Origin: Hydractinia symbiolongicarpus
Taxonomy: Eukaryota; Cnidaria; Hydrozoa; Anthoathecata; Hydractiniidae
Assembly (NCBI RefSeq): GCF_029227915.1
Contig: NC_079880.1
Location: forward strand, 29,321,501-29,385,500
Reading direction: 5' to 3'
DNA: 64,000 nt
Part shown: positions 50,000 to 61,500 of the stretch, in pieces
Layout of the letters: each line of letters opens with the position of its first letter
Numbering within the stretch: position 1 is the stretch's first letter
Made by a program: the position numbers and the translations under genes
The notes under the pieces: generated by a model
What the model saw: only the letters and a program-made list of their open reading frames with translations
Told to the model about the DNA's origin: nothing
Database searches by the model: none

Positions 50000-52320
50000 A
50001 CTATACGGGCGAAGCCCGGGATTAACGGGAAATCGCGGGTTTTCGTTTGCCGGCGATTAAACTTCTTTTGTTCAGCGTCTCATCAAAAATGAAAACATTT
50101 TTGAAAACTACAAGTCTCTTGCGTTTTAGTGGTGAAAAAATAATATAAAAAATCGTTCGGGAAATGAGTTTACTCCCTGGGTACTTTCTTTGAATACTTT
50201 TGACTATACGGGCCAAGCCCGGGATTTACGGGAAATGGCGGGTTTTCGTTTGCCGGCGATTAAACTTCTGTTATTCAGTGTCTCATCAAAACTGAAAACA
50301 TTTTTGAAAACTACAAGTCTCATGCGTTTTAGTGGTGAAAAGATAAGTTAAAAAATCGTTTTGGAAATGAGTTTACTCACAGGGTACTTTCTTTGTATAC
50401 ATTTGACTATACGGGCCAAGCCCGGGATTTAGGGAAAATCGCTGGTTTTCGTTTGCCGGCGATTAAACCTCTTTCATTAAGCGTCTCATCAAAAATGAAA
50501 ACATTTTTGAAAACTACAAGTCTTATGCGTTTTAGTGGTGAAAAAATAATTTAAAAAATCGTTCGGAAAATGAGTTTACTTCCTGGGTACTTTCTTTGTA
50601 TACTTTTGACTATATGGGCCGAGTCCGGGATTTACGGGAAATCGCGGGTTTTTGTTTGCCGGCGATTAAACTTCTTTTATTCAGCGTCGCTTCAAATATG
50701 AAAACATTTTTAAAAACTACAAGTCTCATGCGTTTTAGTGGTGAAAAGATAAGTTAAAAAATCGTTTTGGAAATGAGTTTACTCACAGGGTACTTTCTTT
50801 GTATACATTCGACTATACGGGCGAAGCCCGGGATTTACGGGAAATCGCGGGTTTTCGTTTGCCGGCGATTAAACCACTTTCATTAAGCGTCTCATCAAAA
50901 ATGAAAACATTTCTGAAAACTACAAGTCTCATGCGTTTTAGTGGTGAAAAAATAATTTAAAAAATCGTTCGGGAAATGAGTTTACTCCCTGGGCACTTTC
51001 TTTGAATACTTTTGACTATACGGGCCGAGTCCGGGATTTACGGGAAGTCGCGGGTTTTCGTTTGCCGGCGTTTAAACTTCTTTTATTCAGCGTCTCATCA
51101 AAAATGAAAACAAGTTTGAAGACTACAAGTCTCATGCGTTTTAGTGGTGAAAAAATAATTTAAAATATCGTTCGGGAAATGAATTTACTCCCTGGGTACT
51201 TTCTTTGTATACTTTTGACTATACGGGCGAAGCCCGGGATTAACGGGAAATCGCGGGTTTTCGTTTGCCGGCGATTAAACTTCTTTTGTTCAGCGTCTCA
51301 TCAAAAATGAAAACATTTTTGAAAACTACAAGTCTCATGCGTTTTAGTGGTGAAAAAAAAATTTAAAAAATCGTTTTGGAAATGAGTTTACTCACAGGGT
51401 ACTTTCTTTGTATACATTCGACTATACTAAAAGCGCGGGATTTACGGGAAATCGCAGGTTTTCGTTTGCCGGCGATTAAACCACTTTCATCAAGCGTCTT
51501 ATCAAAAATGAAAACATTTCTGAAAACTACAAGTCTCATGCGTTTTAGTGGTGAAGAAATAATATAAAAAATCGTTCGGGAAATGAGTTTACTCCCTGGG
51601 TACTTTCTTTGAATACTTTTGACTATACGGGCCAAGCCCGGGATTTACGGGAAATGGCGGGTTTTCGTTTGCCGGCGATTAAACTTCTATTATTCAGTGT
51701 CTCATCAAAACTGAAAACATTTTTGAAAACTACAAGTCTCATGCGTTTTAGTGGTGAAAAGATAAGTTAAAAAATCGCTTTGGAAATGAGTTTACTCACA
51801 GGGTACTTTCTTTGTATACGTTCGACTATACGGGCCAAGCCCGGGATTTAGGGAAAATCGCTGGTTTTCGTTTGCCGGCGATTAAACCTCTTTCATTAAG
51901 CGTCTCATCAAAAATGAAAACATTTTTGAAAACTACAAGTCTTAGGCGTTTAAGTGGTGAAAAAATAATTTAAAAAATCGTTCGGAAAATGAGTTTACTC
52001 CCTGGGTACTTTCTTTGTATACTTTTGACTATATGGGCCGAGTCCGGGATTTAGGGGAAATCGCGGGTTTTTGTTTGCCGGCGATTAAACTTCTTTTATT
52101 CAGCGTCGCATCAAATATGAAAACATTTTTAAAAACTACAAGTCTCATGCGTTTTAGTGGTGAAAAGATAAGTTAAAAAATCGTTTTGGAAATGAGTTTA
52201 CTCACAGGGTACTTTCTTTGTATACATTCGACTATACGGGCGAAGCCCGGGATTTACGGGAAATCGCGGGTTTTCGTTTGCCGGCGATTAAACCACTTTC
52301 ATTAAGCGTCCCATCAAAAA
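50000..52320 (+). repeat. 2,840-bp higher-order repeat, copy 2, and its left neighbour
   Basis: 50.0-50.4 kb copies 47.36-47.76 kb; 50.95-52.32 kb is the second copy of 48.11-49.48 kb. Its odd centre reads ACTATACTAAAAGCGCGGG at 51421. The match ends near 52,320 at a monomer where CCATCAAAAATG is joined to AACAAGTTTGAAGAC, an intramonomeric switch. Confidence 0.86.
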
Positions 52321-53930
52321 TGAAAACAAGTTTGAAGACTACAAGTCTCATGCGTTTTAGTGGTGAAAAAATAATTTAAAATATCGTTCGGGAAATGAGT
52401 TTACTCCCTGGGTACTTTCTTTGTATACTTTTGACTATACGGGCGAAGCCCGGGATTAACGGGAATTCGCGGATTTTCGTTTGCCGGCGATTAAACTTCT
52501 TTTGTTCAGCGTCTCATCAAAAATGAAAACATTTTTGAAAACTACAAGTCTCATGCGTTTTAGTGGTGAAAAAATAATTTAAAAAATCGTTCGGGAAATG
52601 AGTTTACTCCCTGGGTACTTTCTTTGTATACTTTTGATTATACGGGCCGAGTCCGGGGTTTACGGGAAATGGCGGGTTTTCGTTTGCCGGCGATTAAACT
52701 TCTTTTATTCAGCGTCTCATCAAAAATAAAAACATTTTTGAAAACTGCAAGTCTCATGCGTTTTTGTGGTGAAAAATTAATTTAAAAAATTGTTCGGGAA
52801 ATGAGTTTACTCCCTGGGTACTTTCTTTGTATACTTTTGACTATACGGGCGAAGCCCGGGATTAACGGGAAATCGCGGGTTTTCGTTTGCCGGCGATTAA
52901 ACTTCTTTTATTCAGCGTCTCATCAAAAATAAAAAAAACATTTTTGAAAACTACAAGTCTCATGCGTTTTAGTGGTGAAAAGATAAGTTAAAAAATCGTT
53001 TTGGAAATGAGTTTACTCACAGGGCACTTTCTTTGTATACATTCGACTATACGGGCGAAGCCCGGGATTTACGGGAAATCGCGGGTTTTCGTTTGCCGGC
53101 GATTAAACCACTTTCATTAAGCGTCCCATCAAAAATGAAAACATTTCTGAAAACTACAAGTCTCATGCGTTTTAGTGGTGAAAAAATAATTTAAAAAATC
53201 GTTCGGGAAATGAGTTTACTCTCTGGGTACTTTCTTTGTATACTTTTGACTATACGGGCCAAGTCCGGGATTTACGGGAAGTCGCGGGTTTTCGTTTGCC
53301 GGCGTTTAAACTTCTTTTATTCAGCGTCTCATCAAAAATGAAAACAAGTTTGAAGACTACAAGTCTCATGCGTTTTAGTGGTGAAAAAATAATTTAAAAT
53401 ATCGTTCGGGAAATGAGTTTACTCCCTGGGTACTTTCTTTGTATACTTTTGACTATACGGGCGAAGCCCGGGAGTAACGGGAAATCGCGGATTTTTGTTT
53501 GCCGTCGATTAAACTTCTTTTGTTCAGCGTCTCATCAAAAATGAAAACATTTTTGAAAACTACAAGTCTCATGCGTTTTAGTGGTGAAAAAATAATTTAA
53601 AAAATCGTTCGGGAAATGATTTTACTCCCTGGGTACTTTCTTTGTATACTTTTGATTATACGGGCCGAGTCCGGGGTTTACGGGAAATGGCGGGTTTTCG
53701 TTTGCCGGCGATTAAACTTCTTTTATTCAGCGTCTCATCAAAAATATAAAAAACATTTTTGAAAACTACAAGTCTCATGCGTTTTAGTGGTGAAAAGATA
53801 TTTTAAAAAATCGTTCGGGAAATGAGTTTACACTCTGGGTACTTTCTTTGTATACTTTTGACTTTACAGGCCGAGTCCGGGATTTACGGGAAATCGCAGG
53901 TTTTCGTGTGCCGGCGTTTAAACTTCTTTC
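52320..53930 (+). repeat. Satellite block resembling the left end (5.3-9.1 kb)
   Basis: About eight monomers that carry the left-end haplotypes: ATTAACGGGAAATCGC, ATAAAAAAAACATT near 52928, GCGTTTAAAC with AACAAGTTTGAAGAC, and GATATTTTAAAAAATCG with GTTTACACTCTGGG near 53796, all seen also at 1-9 kb. No gene. Confidence 0.82.
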
Positions 53931-55845
53931 ATTCAGCGTCTCATCAAAAATGAAAACATTTTTGAAAACTACAAGTCTCATGCGTTTTAGTGGTGAAAAA
54001 AAAATTTAAAAAATCGTTCGGGAAATGAGTTTACTCCCTGGGTGCTTTCTTTGTATACACTCGACTACACGGGCCAAGCCCGGGATTTACGGGAAATGGC
54101 GGGTTTTCGTTTGCCGGCGATTAAACTTCTTTTATTCAGCGTCTCATCAAAAATGAAAAATTTTTTGAAAACTACAAGTCTCATACGTTTTAGTGGTGAA
54201 AAGATAATTTAAAAAATCGTTTTAGAAATGAGTTTACTCACAGGGTGCTTTCTTTGTATACATTCGACTATACGGGCCAAGTCCGAGATTTACGGGAAAT
54301 CGCGGGTTTTCCTTTGCCGGCGATTAAACCACTTTCATTAAGCGTCTCATCAAAAATGAAAACATTTCTGAAAACTGCAAGTCTCATGCGTTTTAGTGGT
54401 GAAAAAATAATTTAAAAAATCGTTCGGGAAATGAGTCTACTCCCTGGGTACTTTCTTTGTATACTTTTGACTATACAGGCCGAGTCCGGGATTTACGGGA
54501 AGTCGCGGGTTTTCGTTTGCCGGCGATTAAACTTCTTTTATTCAGCGTCTCATCAAAAATGAAAACATTTTTAAAAACTAAAAGTCTCATGGGCTTTAGA
54601 GGTGAAATAATAATTTAAAAAATCGTTCGGGTAATGAGTTTACACCCTGGGTACTTTCTTTGTATACTTTTGACTATACGGGCCGAGTCCGGGATTTACG
54701 GGAAATCGAAGGTTTTCGTTTGCCGGCGATTAAACTTCTTTTATTCAGCGTCTTATCAAGAATTAAAACATTTTTGAAAACTACAAGTCTCATGCGTTTT
54801 AGTGGTGAAAAAATAATTTAAAAAATCGTTCGGGAAATGAGTTTACTCCCTGGGTACTTTCTTTGTATACTTTTGACTATACGGGCCAAGCCTGGGATTT
54901 ACGGGAAATCGCAGGTTTTCGTTTGCCGGCGATTAAACTTCTTTTGTTCAGCGTCTCATCAAAAATGAAAACATTTTTGAAAACTACAAGTCTCATGCGT
55001 TTTAGTGGTGAAAAAAAAATTTAAAAAATCGTTCGGGAAATGAGTTTACTCCCTGGGTGCTTTCTTTGTATACACTCGACTACACGGGCCAAGCCCGGGA
55101 TTTACGGGAAATGGCGGGTTTTCGTTTGCCGGCGATTAAACTTCTTTTATTCAGCGTCTCATCAAAAATGAAAAATTTTTTGAAAACTACAAGTCTCATA
55201 CGTTTTAGTGGTGAAAAGATAATTTAAAAAATCGTTTTAGAAATGAGTTTACTCACAGGGTGCTTTCTTTGTATACATTTGACTATACGGGCCAAGTCCG
55301 AGATTTACGGGAAATAGCGGGTTTTCCTTTGCCGGCGATTAAACCACTTTCATTAAGCGTCTCATCAAAAATGAAAACATTTCTGAAAACTGCAAGTCTC
55401 ATGCGTTTTAGTGGTGAAAAAATAATTTAAAAAATCGTTCGGGAAATGAGTCTACTCCCTGGGTACTTTCTTTGTATACTTTTGACTATACAGGCCGAGT
55501 CCGGGATTTACGGGAAGTCGCGGGTTTTCGTTTGCCGGCGATTAAACTTCTTTTATTCAGCGTCTCATCAAAAATGAAAACATTTTTAAAAACTAAAAGT
55601 GTCATGGGCTTTAGAGGTGAAATAATAATTTAAAAAATCGTTCGGGTAATGAGTTTACACCCTGGGTACTTTCTTTGTATACTTTTGACTATACGGGCCG
55701 AGTCCGGGATTTACGGGAAATCGCAGGTTTTCGTTTGCCGGCGATTAAACTTCTTTTATTCAGCGTCTTATCAAAAATTAAAACATTTTTGAAAACTACA
55801 AGTCTCATGCGTTTTAGTGGTGAAAAAATAATTTAAAAAATCGTT
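53930..55845 (+). repeat. Five-monomer (1,015-bp) higher-order repeat, two tandem copies
   Basis: About 53.93-54.83 kb repeats immediately as 54.95-55.84 kb at offset 1,015, exactly 5 x 203. Rare shared markers: TACACTCGACTACACGGG, AGTCTCATACG, GTCCGAGATTTACGG, GAGTCTACTCC, and AAAAGTCTCATGGGC (copy 2 has GTGTCATGGGC). Only a few bases differ, so the duplication is young. Confidence 0.9.
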
Positions 55846-57420
55846 TTGGAAATGAGTTTACTCACAGGGTACTTTCTTTGTATACATTCGACTATACGGG
55901 CTAAGCCCGGGATTTACGGGAAATCGTGGGTTTTCGTTTGCCGGCGATTAAACCACTTTCATTAAGCGTCTCATCAAAAATGAAAACATTTCTGAAAACT
56001 ACAAGTCTCATGCGTTTTAGTGGTGAAAAAAAAAAATTTAAAAAGTCGTTCGGGAAGTGAGTTTACCCCATGGGTACTTTCTTTGTATAATTTTGACTAT
56101 ACGGGCCGAGTCCGGGATTTACGGGAACTCGCGGGTTTTCGTTTGCCGGCGATTAAACTTCTTTTATTCAGCGTCTCATCAAAAATGAAAACACTTTTGA
56201 AAACTACAAGTCTTATGCGTTTTAGTGGAGAAAAAATAATTTAAAAAATCGTTCGAGAAATGAGTTTACTCCCTTGGTACTTTCTTTGTATACTTTTGAC
56301 TATACGGGCCGAGTCCGGGATTTACGGGAAATCGCGGGTTTTCGTTTGCAGGCGATTAAACTTCTTTTATTCAGGGTCTCATCAAAAATGAAAACATTTT
56401 TAAAAACTACAAGTCTCATGGGCTTTAGTGGTGAAATAATAATTTAAAAAATCGTTTGGGAAATGAGTTTACTCCCTGGGTACTTTCTTTGTATACTTTT
56501 GACTATACGGGCCGACTCCGGGATTCACGGGAAATCGCGGGTTTTCGTTTGCAGGCGATTAAACTTCTTTTATTCAGGGTCTCATCAAAAATGAAAACAT
56601 TTTTAAAAACTAAAAGTCTCATGGGCTTTAGTGGTGAAATAATAATTTAAAAAATCGTTTGGGAAATGAGTTTACTCCCTGGGTAATTTCTTTGTATACT
56701 TTTGACTATACGGGCCGAGTCCGGGATTTACGGGAAATCGCGGGTTTTCGTTTGCAGGCTATTAAACTTCTTTTATTCAGGGTCTCATCAAAAATGAAAA
56801 CTTTTTTAAAAACTACAAGTCTCATGGAGTTTAGTGGTGAAATAATAATTTAAAAAATCGTTTGGGAAATGAGTTTACTCCCTGGGTACTTTCTTTGTAT
56901 ACTTTTGACTATACGGGCCGACTCCGGGATTCACGGGAAATCGCAGGTTTTTGTTTGCCGGCGATTAAACTTTTTTTATTCAGCGTCTCATCAAAAATGA
57001 AAACATTTTTGACAACTACAAGTTTTATGCGTTTTAGTGGTGAAAAAATAATTTAAAAAATCGTTTGGGAAATGAGTTTACTCCCTGGGTACTTTCTTTG
57101 TATACTTTTGACTATACGGGCTGAGTCCGGGATTCACGGGAAATCGCAGGTTTTCGTTTGCCGGCGATTAAACTTCTTTTATTCAGCGTCTCATCAAAAA
57201 TGAAAACATTTTTGAAAACTACAAGTTTTATGCGTTTTAGTGGTGAAAAAATAACTTAAAAAATCGTTCTGGAAGTGAGTTTACTCACAGGGTACTTTCT
57301 TTGTATACATTCGACTATACGGGCCAAGCCCGGGATTTAGGGGAAATCGCTGGTTTTCGTTTGCCGGCGATTAAACCTCTTTCATTAAGCGTCTCATCAA
57401 AAATGAAAACATTTTTGAAA
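55845..57420 (+). repeat. Locally homogenised single-monomer run
   Basis: Units starting near 56260, 56463, 56666, 56869 and 57072 are 203 bp apart and share the rare TTTGCAGGCGATTAAAC, CAGGGTCTCATC and GTTTGGGAAATGAG variants in changing combinations. GACTCCGGGATTCACGG occurs in the units at 56463 and 56869 but not 56666, which looks like a dimer overlaid on the monomer run. Confidence 0.82.
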
Positions 57421-59890
57421 ACTACAAGTCTCATGCGATTTAGTGGTGAAAAAGTAATTTAAAAATTCGTTCGGAAAATGAGTTTACTCCCTGGGTACTT
57501 TCTTTGTATACTTTTGACTATATGGGCCGTGTCCGGGATTTACGGGAAATCGCGGGTTTTTGTTTGCCGGCGATTAAACTTCTTTTATTCAGCGTCCCAT
57601 CAAATATGAAAACATTTTTGAAAACTACAAGTCTCTTGCGTTTTAGTGGTAAAAAAATAATATAAAAAATCGTTCGGGAAATGAGTTTACTCACAGGGCA
57701 CTTTCTTTGTATACATTCGACTATACGGGCCAAGCCCGGGATTTAGGGAAAATCGCTGGTTTTCGTTTGCCGGCGATTAAACCTCTTTCATTAAGCGTCT
57801 CATCAAAAATGAAAACATTTTTAAAAACTACAAGTCTCATGGGCTTTATTGGTGAAATAATAATTTAAAAAATCGTTTGGGAAAGGAGTTTACTCCCTGG
57901 GTACTTTCTTTGTATACTTTTGACTATACGGGCCGAGTCCGGGATTCACGGGAAATCGCAGGTTTTTGTTTGCCGGCGATTAAACTTTTTTTATTCAGCG
58001 TCTCATCAAAAATGAAAACATTTTTGACAACTACAAGTTTTATGCGTTTTAGTGGTGAAAAAATAATTTAAAAAATCGTTTGGGAAATGAGTTTACTCCC
58101 TGGGTACTTTCTTTGTATACTTTTGCCTATACGGGCCGAGTCCGGGATTCACGGGAAATCGCAGGTTTTCGTTTGCTGGCGATTAAACTTCTTTTATTCA
58201 GCGTCCCATCAAATATGAAATCATTTTTGAAAACTACAAGTTTTATGCGTTTTAGTGGTGAAAAAATAACTTAAAAAATCGTTCTGGAAGTGAGTTTACT
58301 CACAGGGTACTTTCTTTGTATACATTCGACTATACGGGTCAAGCCCGGGATTTAGGGGAAATCCCTGGTTTTCGTTTGCCGGCGATTAAACCTCTTTCAT
58401 TAAGCGTCTCATCAAAAATGAAAACATTTTTAAAAACTACAAGTCTCATGGGCTTTATTGGTGAAATAATAATTTAAAAAATCGTTTGGGAAAGGAGTTT
58501 ACTCCCTGGGTACTTTCTTTGTATACTTTTGACTATACGGGCCGAGTCCGGGATTCACGGGAAATCGCAGGTTTTTGTTTGCCGGCGATTAAACTTTTTT
58601 TATTCAGCGTCTCATCAAAAATGAAAACATTTTTGACAACTACAAGTTTTATGCGTTTTAGTGGTGAAAAAATAATTTAAAAAATCGTTTGGGAAATGAG
58701 TTTACTCCCTGGGTACTTTCTTTGTATACTTTTGCCTATACGGGCCGAGTCCGGGATTCACGGGAAATCGCAGGTTTTCGTTTGCTGGCGATTAAACTTC
58801 TTTTATTCAGCGTCCCATCAAATATGAAATCATTTTTGAAAACTACAAGTTTTATGCGTTTTAGTGGTGAAAAAATAACTTAAAAAATCGTTCTGGAAGT
58901 GAGTTTACTCACAGGGTACTTTCTTTGTATACATTCGACTATACGGGTCAAGCCCGGGATTTAGGGGAAATCCCTGGTTTTCGTTTGCCGGCGATTAAAC
59001 CTCTTTCATTAAGCGTCCCATCAAAAATGAAAACATTTTTGAAAACTACAAGTCTCATGCGATTTAGTGGTGAAAAAGTAATTTAAAAATTCGTTCGGAA
59101 AATGAGTTTACTCCCTGGGTACTTTCTTTGTATACTTTTGACTATATGGGCCGTGCCCGGGATTTACGGGAAATCGCGGGTTTTTGTTTGCCGGCGATTA
59201 AACTTCTTTTATTCAGCGCCCCATCAAATATGAAAACATTTTTGAAAACTACAAGTCTCTTGCGTTTTAGTGGTAAAAAAATAATATAAAAAATCGTTCG
59301 GGAAATGAGTTTACTCACAGGGCACTTTCTTTGTATACATTCGACTATACGGGCCAAGCCCGGGATTTAGGGAAAATCGCTGGTTTTCGTTTGCCGGCGA
59401 TTAAACCTCTTTCATTAAGCGTCTCATCAAAAATGAAAACATTTTTAAAAACTACAAGTCTCATGGGCTTTAGTGGTGAAATAATAATTTAAAAAATCGT
59501 TTGGGAAAGGAGTTTACTCCCTGGGTACTTTCTTTGTATACTTTTGACTATACGGGCCGAGTCCGGGATTCACGGGAAATCGCAGGTTTTTGTTTGCCGG
59601 CGATTAAACTTTTTTTATTCAGCGTCTCATCAAAAATGAAAACATTTTTGACAACTACAAGTTTTATGCGTTTTAGTGGTGAAAAAATAATTTAAAAAAT
59701 CGTTTGGGAAATGAGTTTACTCCCTGGGTACTTTCTTTGTATACTTTTGCCTATACGGGCCGAGTCCGGGATTCACGGGAAATCGCAGGTTTTCGTTTGC
59801 TGGCGATTAAACTTCTTTTATTCAGCGTCCCATCAAATATGAAAACATTTTTGAAAACTACAAGTCTCTTGCGTTTTAGTGGTGAAAAAA
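57420..59890 (+). repeat. Three-monomer (609-bp) tandem repeat within a 1,624-bp repeat
   Basis: 57.79-58.40 kb and 58.40-59.01 kb are nearly identical at offset 609 (3 x 203), marked by GGGCTTTATTGG, GGGAAAGGAGTTTAC, TTTTGACAACTAC and AAATCCCTGG. In addition, 57.42-58.27 kb matches 59.04-59.89 kb at offset 1,624 (8 x 203), marked by GGGCCGTG and TGGTAAAAAAATAATATAAAAAATCG. A third, partial trimer copy starts near 59.41 kb. Confidence 0.9.
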
Positions 59891-61500
59891 TAATATAAAA
59901 AATCGTTCGGGAAATGAGTTTACTCCCTGGGTACTTTCTTTGAATACTTTTGACTATACGGGCCAAGCCCGGGATTTACGGGAAATGGCGGGTTTTCGTT
60001 TGCCGGCGATTAAACTTCTGTTATTCAGTGTCTCATCAAAACTGAAAACATTTTTGAAAACTACAAGTCTCATGCGTTTTAGTGGTGAAAAGATAAGTTA
60101 AAAAATCGTTTTGGAAATGAATTTACTCACAGGGCACTTTCTTTGTATACATTCGACTATACGGGCCAAGCCCGGGATTTAGGAAAAATCGCTGGTTTTT
60201 GTTTGCCGGCGATTAAACCTCTTTCATTAAGCGTCTCATCAAAAATGAAAATATTTTTGAAAACTACAAGTCTTATGCGTTTTAGTGGTAAAAAAATAAT
60301 TTAAAAAAGCGTTCGGAAAATGAGTTTACTCCCTGGGTACTTTCTTTGTATACTTTTGACTATATGGGCCGAGTCCGGGATTTACGGGAAATCGCAGGTT
60401 TTTGTTTGCCGGCGCTTAAACTTCTTTTATTCAGCGTAGCATCAAATATGAAAACATTTTTGAAAACTACAAGTCTCATGCGTTTTAGTGGTGAAAAGAT
60501 AAGTTAAAAAATCGTTTTGGAAATGAGTTTACTCACAGGGTACTTTCTTTGTATACTTTTGACTATACGGGCCGAGTCCGGGATTTACGTGAAATCGCGG
60601 GTTTTCGTTTGCCGGCGATTAAACCGCTTTCATTAGGCGTCTTATGAAAAATGAAAACATTTCTGAAAACTACAAGTCTCATGCGTTTTAGTGGTGAAAA
60701 AAAAATTTAAAAAATCGTTCGGGAAATGAGTTTACTCCCTGGGTACTTTCTTTGTATACTTTTGATTATACGGGCCGAGTCCGGGGATTACGGGAAATGG
60801 CGGGTTTTCGTTTGCCGGCGATTAAACTTCTTTTATTCAGCGTCTCATCAAAAATAAAAACATTTTTGAAAACTACAAGTCTCATGCGTTTTAGTGGTGA
60901 AAAAATAATTTAAAAAATTGTTCGGGAAATGAGTTTACTCCCTGGGTACTTTCTTTGTATACTTTTGACTATACGGGCGAAGCCCGGGATTAACGGGAAA
61001 TCGCGGGTTTTCGTTTGCCGGCGATTAAACTTCTTTTATTCAGCGTCTCATCAAAAATAAAAAAACATTTTTGAAAACTACAAGTCTCATGCGTTTTAGT
61101 GGTGAAAAGATATTTTAAAAAATCGTTCGGGAAATGAGTTTACACTCTGGGTACTTTCTTTGTATACTTTTGACTTTACAGGCGGAGTCCGGGATTTACA
61201 GGAAATCGCAGGTTTTCGTGTGCCGGCGTTTAAACTTCTTTTATTCAGCGTCTCATCAAAAATGAAAACAAGTTTGAAGACTACAAATCTCATGCGTTTT
61301 AGTGGTGAAAAAATAATTTAAAAAATCGTTCGGGAAATGAGTTTACTCCCTGGGTACTTTCTTTGTATACTTTTGACTATACGGGCCAAGCCCGGGATTT
61401 ACGGGAAATCGCAGGTTTTCGTTTGCCGGCGATTAAACTTCTGTTGTTCAGCGTCTCATCAAAAATGAAAACATTTTTGAAAACTACAAGTCTCATGCGT
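59890..61500 (+). repeat. Satellite block linking 50-kb type and left-end type monomers
   Basis: 59.89-60.5 kb resembles 50.16-50.8 kb (GAATACTTTTGAC, TTCTGTTATTCAGTGTCTCATC, GTAGCATCAAATATG near 60437). 60.75-61.35 kb has the left-end haplotypes ATTAACGGG, A-run expansion near 61060, and GATATTTTAAAAAATCG. 61.05-61.35 kb recurs at 63.69-63.99 kb (offset 2,639 = 13 x 203). Confidence 0.82.

Larger units (their letters stand above)
48100..50000 (+). repeat. 2,840-bp higher-order repeat, copy 1
   Basis: About 48.11-49.48 kb matches 50.95-52.32 kb at offset 2,840 (14 x 203 - 2). Markers: GGCGTTTAAAC with AACAAGTTTGAAGAC, and the odd centre ACTATACTATAAGCGCGGG at 48581, which has lost dyad 1. 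Confidence 0.87.
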
